Shown: positions 7,697-15,353 of the stretch, piece by piece
How positions within the stretch are numbered: position 1 is the stretch's first letter
Layout: each line of letters begins with the position of its first letter
Translations under genes and position numbers: made by a program
NCBI GenBank assembly: GCA_900317835.1
Contig: ONIL01000035.1
Span: forward strand, 1-42,681
Direction: 5' to 3'
Origin: an uncultured Prevotellaceae bacterium
GTDB taxonomy: Bacteria; Bacteroidota; Bacteroidia; Bacteroidales; Muribaculaceae
Length of the DNA stretch: 42,681 nt
The notes under the pieces: model-generated
Database searches by the model: none
What the model was told of the DNA's origin: nothing
Seen by the model: the letters and a program-made list of their open reading frames with translations, nothing else

Positions 7697-8968
7697 TTAC
7701 TTGTCGAAGCGGGATTTTTCTTGATTGGGGATAACCTGCAGCCACAGGTAGAGCTTGTCGCTGGGGCGGATTTTCTCGGGTACGGCAATTGAGAAATGCT
7801 CGCCCTTGACGGTTTTCTCAACGGGCTTGAGATCGACGCGTATTTCCTCAATCGTCAAGGGGATAGCGCCTGTAGTGGGGCCGATGATCCATGCTTCGTC
7901 GCCCACGTGCAGCTCGCCCGCTTCCATGAGGAACTCGGCAACACCCAGTTTGCTATAATAGCGGATGCCCTTGGCGACATAGTGCTTGACGCGGGTGGCG
8001 CTGGAGCCGTATTTGGCCGACCATTCGCCCAACCGTTGGCCCATGTAGTAGCCGTCCCAGAAACCACGGTTGAACACCTTGGCCAGCCTCTCGTTCCACT
8101 CCTCGATGCGCTCCTCGGAATAAGTGCCGTCACAGATGGCGTTCAGGGCCTCGTCGTAGCAGCCAGCCACCGTGCGCACATACTCGGCACCACGTGCTCG
8201 GCCCTCGATCTTAAAGACGGTCACTCCCGCATCCACCATCTTGTTGAGGAAGTGGATGGTTTTCAGATCCTTGGGCGACATGATGTACTTGTTCTCGATG
8301 GCGAGTTCGTCGCCATTCTCGCGGTCGGTGACAATGTAGCCTCGACGGCAAATCTGGCGGCAGGCCCCGCGATTGGCACTGGTGTTCTCCTGGTGCAGGC
8401 TCATGTAACACTTGCCGCTCACCGCCATACACAGCGCTCCGTGACAGAACATTTCCAGTCTCACGCGCTCGCAGTGCGGGCCGCGAACGTCATTTTCCTC
8501 GATGAAACCGCTGATTTTCTTCACCTGATCGAGGTTGAGCTCGCGTGCGAGGACCATCACGTCGGCCCACTCGCTATAGTAACGAACCGCCTCGCTATTG
8601 CTCACGTTGACCTGGGTGGAGATGTGCACTTCCACGCCGATGCTGCGTGCAAACAGGATGGTTGCCATGTCGCTGGCGATGATGGCACTAACACGGGCAT
8701 CGCGAGCGGCAGTGACAATCTGGCGCATGTAGTCCATGTCCTCGTCATAGACGATGGTGTTGACTGTCAAGTAGCTTTTCATGCCGTGCTCGTGACACCA
8801 CTCGGCAATAGTGCGCAGGTCGTCAAGGGTGAAATTAACGCTCGAACGCGATCGCATGTTCAAGCCCTCGATGCCAAAGTAGATGGCATCGGCACCACCC
8901 TGGTGGGCGGCATATAGCGATTCCCAAGAGCCCACAGGGGCCATGATTTCAAAATCAACACGATTCAT
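7697..8968 (-). CDS. U32-family peptidase / tRNA uridine 5-hydroxylase (TrhP/YegQ-like)
   Basis: This 423-residue protein has the N-terminal (beta/alpha) barrel of the U32 family (EIMAPVGSWESLYAAHQGGA) and the family signature EMFCHGALC. Cys175, Cys180 and Cys187, with Cys203 and Cys207, are candidates for the Fe-S cluster reported in the TrhP group. E. coli YegQ/TrhP makes 5-hydroxyuridine at tRNA position 34 using prephenate; other members were described as collagenases. The RNA role is more likely for this Cys-rich form, but the sequence does not settle it. The gene lies downstream of mutS on the same strand, separated by the GxxExxY cassette, whose left repeat ends 16 bp before this start codon. 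Confidence 0.87.
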   Translation of the reverse strand: MNRVDFEIMAPVGSWESLYAAHQGGADAIYFGIEGLNMRSRSSVNFTLDDLRTIAEWCHEHGMKSYLTVNTIVYDEDMDYMRQIVTAARDARVSAIIASDMATILFARSIGVEVHISTQVNVSNSEAVRYYSEWADVMVLARELNLDQVKKISGFIEENDVRGPHCERVRLEMFCHGALCMAVSGKCYMSLHQENTSANRGACRQICRRGYIVTDRENGDELAIENKYIMSPKDLKTIHFLNKMVDAGVTVFKIEGRARGAEYVRTVAGCYDEALNAICDGTYSEERIEEWNERLAKVFNRGFWDGYYMGQRLGEWSAKYGSSATRVKHYVAKGIRYYSKLGVAEFLMEAGELHVGDEAWIIGPTTGAIPLTIEEIRVDLKPVEKTVKGEHFSIAVPEKIRPSDKLYLWLQVIPNQEKSRFDK

Positions 8969-8984
8969 ATATCATATCTTTTTT

Positions 8985-9021
8985 AACTACGAATTACACG
9001 AATTAAACGAATGGCATCCGC
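8985..9021. repeat. Left terminal inverted repeat of the GxxExxY cassette
   Basis: This 37-nt arm matches the reverse complement of 9499-9536 at 35 positions, with two substitutions and one indel. It contains tandem CGAATTA-like units. The plus-strand flank is a T run on both sides (8979-8984 and after 9536), which may be a short target duplication. Confidence 0.85.
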
Positions 9022-9075
9022 GTTCTTATTATATCAAATTATGCGAATTGAGTATTGCATATAATTGTAGGTTAG

Positions 9076-9468
9076 TTACTTAGATGCGTTTTTGTTGATG
9101 TTGCAGAAACGCTCAGTTTTTAAACTGGTTTCGCCAAAATTGGCAAGGATTCCCAACTCATAGCCTGTTGCTTTCAGATAATTGATGACTTGGGCTTTTT
9201 CAACATCTGACATCTTGCTGATGGCTTTCAATTCGACAATAATCTTGCCGTAGCACACAAAATCAGCGATATACTCTTGCTGTAAAGGAACTCCTTTATA
9301 GTATATCTTCAAATTGACTTCTCTTTGGAAAGGAATTCCCTCATCGATGAATTCGCGTTCTAATGCTTCCTGATAAACTTTCTCCAGGAATCCGCAACCC
9401 AATTCACGATGAACCCTCATCATGCAACCAATAATTTTATATGATTCTTCCGGATAGATGATTGTCAT
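9076..9468 (-). CDS. GxxExxY family protein (PD-(D/E)XK nuclease-like)
   Basis: This 130-residue protein carries the family signature GFLEKVY (Gly26, Glu29, Tyr32). It also has a nuclease-like core in which Asp69 (YIADFVC) and Glu79-x-Lys81 (VELKA) fit a PD-(D/E)XK active site. All four key positions are intact. The family is common in gut Bacteroidetes and many other bacteria, but its function is not established. The gene is enclosed by long inverted repeats, and the surrounding DNA is more AT-rich than the flanking housekeeping genes. Both points suggest acquisition as a cassette. No typical promoter was seen; a weak CGAATTTG lies just upstream. Confidence 0.85.
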   Translation of the reverse strand: MTIIYPEESYKIIGCMMRVHRELGCGFLEKVYQEALEREFIDEGIPFQREVNLKIYYKGVPLQQEYIADFVCYGKIIVELKAISKMSDVEKAQVINYLKATGYELGILANFGETSLKTERFCNINKNASK

Positions 9469-9498
9469 GTCAATTAGTCAAATTCGTTATAATTGAGT

Positions 9499-9536
9499 GC
9501 GGATGCCAATTAGTTTAATTCGCGTAATTCGTAGTT
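9499..9536. repeat. Right terminal inverted repeat of the GxxExxY cassette
   Basis: This 38-nt arm is the near-perfect reverse complement of 8985-9021. It contains CAATTAG (9507-9513) and CGTAATTCGTAGTT (9523-9536), both present at 36139-36159. Confidence 0.85.
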
Positions 9537-9544
9537 TTTTAGAA

Positions 9545-12166
9545 TTATCGTTGTTTCTTGCCTGTGAGGATGCCCTTGATATCATAGAGTTTGTTCAGGG
9601 CCTCGACGGGCGTGAGGTTGTTGATGTCGATGGTGAGTATCTCGTCGCGGATTTGACTCAGCACGGGGTCATCGAGCTGGAAAATCGACAACTGGTAGCC
9701 TGAGCGGTTGGCAGCAACGTCGCCCAGATCCTTGGTGACGGCATTGCCTCCCTGGCTGTTGGCCTCGAGTTGCTTGAGCACCTCGTCGGCGCGCTTGACA
9801 ATGCTTGGTGGCATGCCCGCCAGTTTAGCGACATGAATACCGAAGCTGTGCTCACTGCCACCCTTGACCAACTGGCGCACAAACACGACCTTGCCGTTGA
9901 TTTCCTTGACCGAAACATTATAATTGACGATGCGCTTGAACGACTTCTCCATCTCGTTCAACTCATGATAGTGGGTGGCAAAGAGCGTCTTGGGCCGTGC
10001 GGCATGCTCGTGGATGTGCTCGACGATGCTCCATGCGATGGATATGCCGTCATAGGTGCTTGTGCCGCGGCCCAACTCGTCGAACAGGATGAGGCTGCGC
10101 TGGCTCATGTTGTTGAGGATGGCAGCGGCCTCGGTCATCTCGACCATGAAGGTCGATTCGCCCAGCGAGATATTGTCGCTGGCTCCCACGCGGGTGAAAA
10201 TCTTGTCCACGATGCCGATACGGGCCTGTTCGGCAGGCACGAAACTGCCCATTTGTGCCATCAGGGTGATGAGGGCGGTCTGTCGCAGCAGGGCCGATTT
10301 ACCGGCCATGTTGGGACCGGTGATGATCATGATCTGCTGGTCGTCGTTGCTCAGGCGGATGCTGTTGGGCACATAGGTCTCGCCTGGGGGTAACTGGCAC
10401 TCGATGACAGGATGCCGGCCCATGGCGATGTCAATGTCCAGGCTGTCGTCGAGCACGGGACGGTTGTAACGGTTTTCCATCGCCACACGCGTCAGGGCAT
10501 TGAGGCAATCGAGTTGTGCGATGATGGCGCTGTCGCCTTGGATGGCTGGGATATACTCGGTGACTGCAGTGACCAGTTCGTTGAACAGGCGCGTCTCGAT
10601 GATGAGAATCTTCTCCTCGGCGCCCAGAATTTTCTCCTCATATTCCTTGAGTTCCTGGGTCACATAACGCTCGGCATTGACTAGCGTCTGCTTGCGTATC
10701 CACTCAGGTGGCACTTTGTCCTTGTGGGTGTTGCGCACCTCGATGTAGTAGCCGAACACGTTGTTATAGGCTATTTTCAGGCTTGGAATACCTGTCTGGT
10801 CACTCAGGCTGCGCTGCATGGCTACAAGGTAGTCCTTTCCACTGCTCGAGATGTCGCGCAGTTCATCAAGTTGATCATCCACGCCGTGACGGATGACGTT
10901 GCCGCGGTTGGTCTGATTGGGCGCATCAGGGTTGATTTCGCGCTCAATGCGGTCGCGGATGATAGTACAAGGGTTCAACTGTTCGCCCAGGTTGTTCAGC
11001 ACGTCGCATGCCGCTTGTTGGCAGTATTGCTTGATGGGCTCGATAGCCTGCAGGGCATTCTTGAGTTGGACCAGCTCGCGTGGGGTGATGCGACCCACGG
11101 CAGCCTTGGATGTGAGCCGTTCCAGGTCGCCGATGAGTTCCAGCCGCTCCTTGACCAGATCGCGTCCCTCGGGGTCACGCATGAAGTGCTCGATAACATC
11201 CAGGCGGCGGTTGATAGCCTTGGCGTCCTGCAAGGGGAAAAGAATCCAACGCCTGATCATGCGCCCACCCATCGGTGAAATGGTGCGGTCGATGACGTCG
11301 AGCAGCGACTTGCCGTCATCATTCATGGGCTCAACAAGCTCCAGGTTGCGGATGGTGAACTTGTCGAGGCGCACGTAGCGCTCGGCCTCGATGCGCGACA
11401 GCGTGGTGATGTGTCCCAATTGAGTGTGCTGGGTGATATCCAAGTAATGGAGAATGGCGCCGCTGGCGATGATAGCGTTGTCCATTTTTGTGATGCCGAA
11501 GCCCTTGAGGCTGCGTGTCTCGAAGTGCTTCAACAGACGGTCATTGGCCGACTCCAGGGTGAAAACCCAGTCCTCGAGTTCGAACGTCAGGTAGCGCGAC
11601 GAGAAGGTGGCAGTGAAGCGCTGGCGGTTGCTGCGCTCGATGAGCACCTCCTTGGGAGAAAAATTGACCAGCAGTTTATCGACATACTCCTCATTACCCT
11701 CGGCGGTGAGGAATTCGCCGGTGCTGATGTCGAGGAACGCCACGCCGAGCATCTTTTTCCCAAAATGCACTGCGGCAAGGAAGTTATTCTCCTTGCGGTC
11801 GAGCATCGTGCCGCCCACGACCACGCCAGGCGTCACCAGTTCGGTGATGCCGCGTTTGACGAGTTTCTTGGTCAGTTTGGGATCTTCCAGCTGGTCACAG
11901 ATGGCGACGCGCTTGCCGGCACGCACCAGCTTGGGCAGATAAGTGTCGAGCGCATGATGGGGAAAACCCGCCATCTCGGTCGCTGACGCGGCTCCATTAC
12001 TGCGCCGCGTCAAGGTAATGCCCAGGATCTCGCTGGCGGTCACCGCATCCTGCAGGTAGGTCTCATAGAAGTCTCCCACACGGAACAGCAGTATTGCGTC
12101 GGGATGCTTGGCCTTCATCGCGACAAACTGCTTCATCATCGGTGTATTTAGCGGGTCTTTTCCCAT
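9545..12166 (-). CDS. mutS: DNA mismatch repair protein MutS
   Basis: MutS recognises mismatches and small loops in newly copied DNA and recruits MutL. The 873-residue protein has the mismatch-contacting motif GDFYE near the N-terminus. The C-terminal ABC-type ATPase has Walker [14 protein letters not shown] (about residue 615) and Walker [16 protein letters not shown] (about 691). I chose ATG 12166 ([14 protein letters not shown]). A longer version starts with TTG at 12199, but that codon lies inside a TAACTTTG -7 box, so it should not be translated. The length is typical of MutS1. The zinc-ribbon gene lies upstream on the same strand; the GxxExxY cassette abuts the 3' end. Confidence 0.96.
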   Translation of the reverse strand: MGKDPLNTPMMKQFVAMKAKHPDAILLFRVGDFYETYLQDAVTASEILGITLTRRSNGAASATEMAGFPHHALDTYLPKLVRAGKRVAICDQLEDPKLTKKLVKRGITELVTPGVVVGGTMLDRKENNFLAAVHFGKKMLGVAFLDISTGEFLTAEGNEEYVDKLLVNFSPKEVLIERSNRQRFTATFSSRYLTFELEDWVFTLESANDRLLKHFETRSLKGFGITKMDNAIIASGAILHYLDITQHTQLGHITTLSRIEAERYVRLDKFTIRNLELVEPMNDDGKSLLDVIDRTISPMGGRMIRRWILFPLQDAKAINRRLDVIEHFMRDPEGRDLVKERLELIGDLERLTSKAAVGRITPRELVQLKNALQAIEPIKQYCQQAACDVLNNLGEQLNPCTIIRDRIEREINPDAPNQTNRGNVIRHGVDDQLDELRDISSSGKDYLVAMQRSLSDQTGIPSLKIAYNNVFGYYIEVRNTHKDKVPPEWIRKQTLVNAERYVTQELKEYEEKILGAEEKILIIETRLFNELVTAVTEYIPAIQGDSAIIAQLDCLNALTRVAMENRYNRPVLDDSLDIDIAMGRHPVIECQLPPGETYVPNSIRLSNDDQQIMIITGPNMAGKSALLRQTALITLMAQMGSFVPAEQARIGIVDKIFTRVGASDNISLGESTFMVEMTEAAAILNNMSQRSLILFDELGRGTSTYDGISIAWSIVEHIHEHAARPKTLFATHYHELNEMEKSFKRIVNYNVSVKEINGKVVFVRQLVKGGSEHSFGIHVAKLAGMPPSIVKRADEVLKQLEANSQGGNAVTKDLGDVAANRSGYQLSIFQLDDPVLSQIRDEILTIDINNLTPVEALNKLYDIKGILTGKKQR

Positions 12167-12196
12167 TGTGTCGGCATCAAAATGATTTTTAACCCA

Positions 12197-12204
12197 CAAA
12201 GTTA
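12197..12204 (-). promoter_or_regulatory. -7 box for mutS
   Basis: Minus-strand TAACTTTG, 30 bp before the chosen mutS start. It covers the alternative TTG start at 12199 and therefore argues for ATG 12166. Confidence 0.5.
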
Positions 12205-12254
12205 ATCATTTTGTCGCAAATGGCGACCCTGCGTTCCCGATTATTTGTGCTGAA

Positions 12255-12920
12255 TCACATTCCGCAGGCTTTTAGTAAGAAGATGAAAAACATGAAGAGG
12301 ACGAACCATGTCATGCATCCTGTCCTGCGGGGGCGGCCAACAGGTGGTATAGTGCGCGGGTCATCGCCTTGGCCCATGGTCTCGGGGATGTCATACAGAC
12401 CGCGATGGGGAATGAGAATCTGACGGGGACCACCGTTGTTATAGGGCCCTATGATACCGCCCTCCTCGAGTTGGCGAATCAGTTGCGCAGCACGCTCGTC
12501 GCTGATGTGGAAGTGGTCTCGCAGCATCATCGGCGTGATGGACAAGCAGGTCATCAGATACTGCACGGCATCATTGTATAACGGGTCACTGTTGGGCAAT
12601 GGGGGTGGCAGGATGGTCGCGTCCTCAGTGACATCGACGACGGGTGTAGTGGATCGCGCTGGCGAGTCGAAACTGGTGCCGCAGTTGGGGCAGAAGTGAG
12701 CACCTGTGCTTGCCTCGTGTCCGCACTTGGGGCAATTGATGGTGCGTGACCGCTCGACCTTTGTGTCAAGGTTGAGGGAATCATCAGGGATATAGGCAAA
12801 ATCGCCCACAATCTGTAATTTGCTCAAGCACTGTGGACAGATGACCTGGTAGTCGCTGTTGATGAGGACCTCGGTGCTCAAGTCCATCTTCTTGCCGCAT
12901 TTGGGACAGGTGTATAGCAT
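12255..12920 (-). CDS. Zinc-ribbon membrane protein with FtsK-gamma-like winged helix
   Basis: I do not recognise a named family for the whole 221-residue protein. An N-terminal zinc ribbon (CPKC ... CPQC, residues 5-31) is followed by a second (CPKC ... CPNC, about 63-82). After a Pro/Thr-rich linker comes a segment of about 50 residues (DPLYNDAVQYLM ... AAQLIRQLEEGGIIGP) that resembles the FtsK gamma winged helix, the module that reads KOPS DNA in FtsK. A basic stretch (RPRRTG) and one hydrophobic C-terminal helix (about 203-218) would anchor it in the membrane with the other domains in the cytoplasm. It has a perfect promoter and lies upstream of mutS. The function may be nucleic-acid sensing at the membrane; that is inference only. 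Confidence 0.7.
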   Translation of the reverse strand: MLYTCPKCGKKMDLSTEVLINSDYQVICPQCLSKLQIVGDFAYIPDDSLNLDTKVERSRTINCPKCGHEASTGAHFCPNCGTSFDSPARSTTPVVDVTEDATILPPPLPNSDPLYNDAVQYLMTCLSITPMMLRDHFHISDERAAQLIRQLEEGGIIGPYNNGGPRQILIPHRGLYDIPETMGQGDDPRTIPPVGRPRRTGCMTWFVLFMFFIFLLKACGM

Positions 12921-12942
12921 AATCGTCGTTTTTTGTTAGTTG

Positions 12943-12974
12943 CAAAGGTAATGGAAATCACTTTAATCTGCAAA
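12943..12974 (-). promoter_or_regulatory. Consensus promoter of the zinc-ribbon gene
   Basis: On the minus strand TTTG (12974-12971), 20 bp, then TACCTTTG (12950-12943). This is a perfect Bacteroidetes consensus, 22 bp before the start codon. Confidence 0.8.
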
Positions 12975-13070
12975 TACAGCAAAAATTGTGCCGTTTCGAG
13001 GAATCAGAAGAAAAAAGCAGTCGCCCGTTGTGGTGGGTGACTGCAGTTATCGTTTCTTGTAGTGATATTG

Positions 13071-13295
13071 TTAGTACTCGTCAGGATCGAAGAAGAAATC
13101 GTCGTCGTTGGTCGGGTAGTCGGGCCAAATGTCCTCGATGGACTCGTAGGTGTCGCCTTCGTCCTCGATTTCCTGCAGGTTCTCTATCACTTCGAGAGGT
13201 GCGCCACTGCGCACGGCATAATCGATGAGCTCGGCCTTGGTTGCGGGCCAGGGAGCATCCTCGAGTTTTGTTGCCAGTTCAAGTGTCCAATACAT
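13071..13295 (-). CDS. DUF2795 family small acidic protein
   Basis: This 74-residue protein (MYWTLELATKLEDAPWPATK at its start) matches a highly conserved small Bacteroidetes protein assigned to DUF2795. The middle (ELIDYAVRSGAPLEVIENLQ) fits the short helical fold of that family, and the C-terminus is very acidic (DDDFFFDPDEY). No enzymatic motif, signal peptide or membrane helix is present, so it should be cytoplasmic. The function is not known. It is a single gene with its own -7 box (13348-13355), between the adenosyltransferase and the zinc-ribbon gene. Confidence 0.85.
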   Translation of the reverse strand: MYWTLELATKLEDAPWPATKAELIDYAVRSGAPLEVIENLQEIEDEGDTYESIEDIWPDYPTNDDDFFFDPDEY

Positions 13296-13347
13296 AGTTT
13301 TTCTTGTTGTGCTTTTTTATGAAAAATCCTGTGTTTTAAAAATTGCG

Positions 13348-13355
13348 CAAAAGTA
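13348..13355 (-). promoter_or_regulatory. -7 box for the DUF2795 gene
   Basis: Minus-strand TACTTTTG matches TAnnTTTG, 52 bp before the start codon. No clear -33 element. Confidence 0.4.
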
Positions 13356-13371
13356 ATACTATTTTTCAATA

Positions 13372-13926
13372 CTAAGCATTCTTATCCCAATAAATTTCTT
13401 CGACTTGGTTCTGAATGTTGTTAAATCTTGCAAAAACAAAGAAGAAATCGCTCAATCGGTTCAGGTATTCAAGCACGAGCGGCTCAACGTGGGCGGTGCG
13501 GGCAAGCGTCACCACACGGCGCTCGGCACGGCGGGTGATGGTGCGGCAGCGGTCGGCGGTGGCCGAAAGGCGTGTGCCACCAGGCAGGATGAAACCGCGC
13601 ATGGGCGGCAGATCCTTGCTCATCTCGTCCATCATCTTCTCGAGTGCGTCGACATCCTCTTGAGTCAAGCCGTAGGGTGTGGCATCCTCACGGTCGTCGG
13701 CCAGATAGGCGCCGATGTTGAAGAGTTTGTTCTGGGCCTTGCGCAGCAGAGCCACGATATCGGGGTAATCGAGCTTAGTGTTGTGCAGCAGCACGCCCAT
13801 GTTGCTGTTCAACTCATCGACGGTGCCGTAGGCCTCGACGCGTACGTCATCTTTGCTCACGCGGTTGCCGCTCACCAGCGACGTCATTCCGGCATCGCCG
13901 GTACGGGTATAAACTTTTCCTTTCAT
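13372..13926 (-). CDS. Cob(I)yrinic acid a,c-diamide / corrinoid adenosyltransferase, PduO type
   Basis: The enzyme transfers the adenosyl group of ATP to cob(I)alamin to make coenzyme B12. The 184-residue protein begins with the PduO-type ATP-binding signature (KVYTRTGDAGMTSL, then GNRVSKDDVRVEAYGTVDEL), and the conserved C-terminal half has ILPGGTRLSA and RAERRVV. It is a helical-bundle trimer in known members. No other B12 gene is nearby and I saw no cobalamin riboswitch in the 140-bp upstream gap, so it may serve salvage of imported corrinoid. The length is typical. Confidence 0.93.
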   Translation of the reverse strand: MKGKVYTRTGDAGMTSLVSGNRVSKDDVRVEAYGTVDELNSNMGVLLHNTKLDYPDIVALLRKAQNKLFNIGAYLADDREDATPYGLTQEDVDALEKMMDEMSKDLPPMRGFILPGGTRLSATADRCRTITRRAERRVVTLARTAHVEPLVLEYLNRLSDFFFVFARFNNIQNQVEEIYWDKNA

Positions 13927-14066
13927 GTCAGCTTATTTATTATTGTGTTATTTATTATCTTAACGGGCAATCATGTCCATTGTTGTGCCTGCCGCAAGAA
14001 CTGTGCCATCCCGTCCCGCATGACGCAATGGCATACATCAATCATGATGACTCTATCGATGATGGT

Positions 14067-15158
14067 CTAGAACCTGAAGATGTCGCAGAAGATGATGGCT
14101 ACTGCCCATTCATAGGGGCGGGCATCACAGTAGCCGAGCGTCTTTGAGTTCTGTTTCATGTCAATGCGTCCTCCCGCATGTACCTCGGCGACAGTAGCAT
14201 TGGAGCCAGGAACAGAAATCGAGCCGCCGCTGGTCACCGTGCACACCTTGTTGCCACGGACGTAGATGTCACCGCTGCTGATGCGGCCGATGGTGCTGCC
14301 CGAGCCGTCCTTGATGTCACCGCTGCCTTTCGGCAGTTGGCCAATCTTCTTGTGTGAACTGTTATAGACCACGCCATTGGCATCCACATAGCCCCGGCTG
14401 CCGTTCTTTTCTATGGTCCATTCCTGCACTTTCTTGGCTGTGGTGTTGTTGGACTTCTTGCCGTTGGCCTGATTGCTCTTCGGTTGATTGGCGCTTTCGG
14501 CCTTGCGTTTTGCTTCTGCCTCCTGTGCCGCCTTTAACCTGGCTTCCTCGGCCTGTTTTCTCTCCTGTTCAAGGCGTTGTTTCTCCTCATTGATTTTTGC
14601 CCTGGCGGTGGCAATGCCTTGCTTGTCAAACAGAATACCGAAGTAGATGTAGGCGGCCACCTGCTTGTCGATGCCTTGGGCTTTACCAATCGACATGCCC
14701 TCGAGTGTCACATTGCCGTCGTCGCCAATATGGCCGATGACCTCGCCATCCATCATCACATCACCATTGGCGGCCAGGGTGAGGTATGGGGCTGTACTGT
14801 GGCAGTTGACGATGCCTCCGTCAAGCACCTCACCGACCTTGCGGCTGTCATCAAATGTCACATCGCCGTTTTTCTCGATGGTATAGATGACATTTTTGCC
14901 CGATCGCTTTCCCTCCTTGTGAAGGTCATCGAACACAATCTTCTTGGTCCTCGCGCGATAAAAGCCCCTGTGAGCGTCCATATAGTAGAAATCAACGTCT
15001 CCATTGGTCTTTTTGATTTCCTCGTCCACTTTCTCCTTGACTTCCTTAGCCTTATCGACGGCCTTCTTGCCCTTGTTGATCAGGCCGCCAAGCTGGGCCT
15101 GTGCCGGCAGGCAGCACAATAATGTCATTATCAGCAATACAAATCCTGTTCTTTTCAT
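14067..15158 (-). CDS. Secreted repeat protein with coiled coil, possible beta-flower type
   Basis: I cannot assign a function. The 363-residue protein has a clear signal peptide (MKRTGFVLLIMTLLCCLPAQAQ). Next come a Lys-rich helix (residues 28-50), a region of short Gly-rich turns (NGDVMMDGEVIGHIGDDGNV) and a Glu/Lys/Ala-rich coiled coil (about 190-235). A C-terminal set of short repeats follows (GSTIGRISSGDIYVRG, TSGGSISVPG, HAGGRIDM). The ~12-residue spacing with I-G and D-G turns resembles the 5-fold beta-flower proteins annotated in Bacteroidales. The C-terminus is hydrophobic and ends in IFRF. It is probably periplasmic or surface-exposed. It has its own -7 box. Confidence 0.65.
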   Translation of the reverse strand: MKRTGFVLLIMTLLCCLPAQAQLGGLINKGKKAVDKAKEVKEKVDEEIKKTNGDVDFYYMDAHRGFYRARTKKIVFDDLHKEGKRSGKNVIYTIEKNGDVTFDDSRKVGEVLDGGIVNCHSTAPYLTLAANGDVMMDGEVIGHIGDDGNVTLEGMSIGKAQGIDKQVAAYIYFGILFDKQGIATARAKINEEKQRLEQERKQAEEARLKAAQEAEAKRKAESANQPKSNQANGKKSNNTTAKKVQEWTIEKNGSRGYVDANGVVYNSSHKKIGQLPKGSGDIKDGSGSTIGRISSGDIYVRGNKVCTVTSGGSISVPGSNATVAEVHAGGRIDMKQNSKTLGYCDARPYEWAVAIIFCDIFRF

Positions 15159-15197
15159 AATCTTACTGTTTTAACGTGATGATTGATGTTATTGCAA

Positions 15198-15205
15198 CAA
15201 AGATA
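15198..15205 (-). promoter_or_regulatory. -7 box for the secreted repeat protein gene
   Basis: Minus-strand TATCTTTG, 39 bp before the start codon at 15158. Confidence 0.45.
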
Positions 15206-15306
15206 GTAAATATTTTTGGCTCAATCTGCATTTTTGAGGATTTTTGTCTCTCGTTTAGCAGGTAAAAAAGGAGATATTTCTGCCATGCCGATTATCATAG
15301 ATAACG

Positions 15307-15329
15307 CGAGGGGGTTTGTGACCCCCTCG
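15307..15329 (-). terminator. Hairpin after the BspA-like gene, candidate terminator
   Basis: CGAGGGGGT pairs with ACCCCCTCG around a 5-nt loop, 24 bp beyond the minus-strand stop codon. No T run follows on the minus strand, so termination is plausible but not clear. Confidence 0.4.
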
Positions 15330-15353
15330 ATGCGCTCATGATGATGTGCTATT

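Larger units (their letters stand above)
8985..9536. mobile_element. Putative GxxExxY mobile cassette
   Basis: This 552-bp unit consists of one ORF between ~37-bp near-identical inverted repeats. It occupies almost the whole gap between mutS (its stop is 8 bp beyond the right arm) and the U32 gene (its start is 16 bp before the left arm). A 55-bp gene-less relative occurs at 36105-36159. The structure looks like a small insertion element, with the ORF as candidate mobilisation or resolution nuclease. I know of no described transposition for this family, so mobility is an inference. Confidence 0.55.

Noticed and set aside
7796-8917. 373-residue plus-strand ORF
   Set aside because: Antisense to the U32 gene; no homology recognised.
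12167-12199. MutS extension starting with TTG
   Set aside because: The TTG lies inside a TAACTTTG promoter box; ATG 12166 gives the usual MutS start.
13927-14066. Possible cobalamin riboswitch before the adenosyltransferase gene
   Set aside because: No B12-box or stable multi-stem structure was seen; the gap is only 140 bp.
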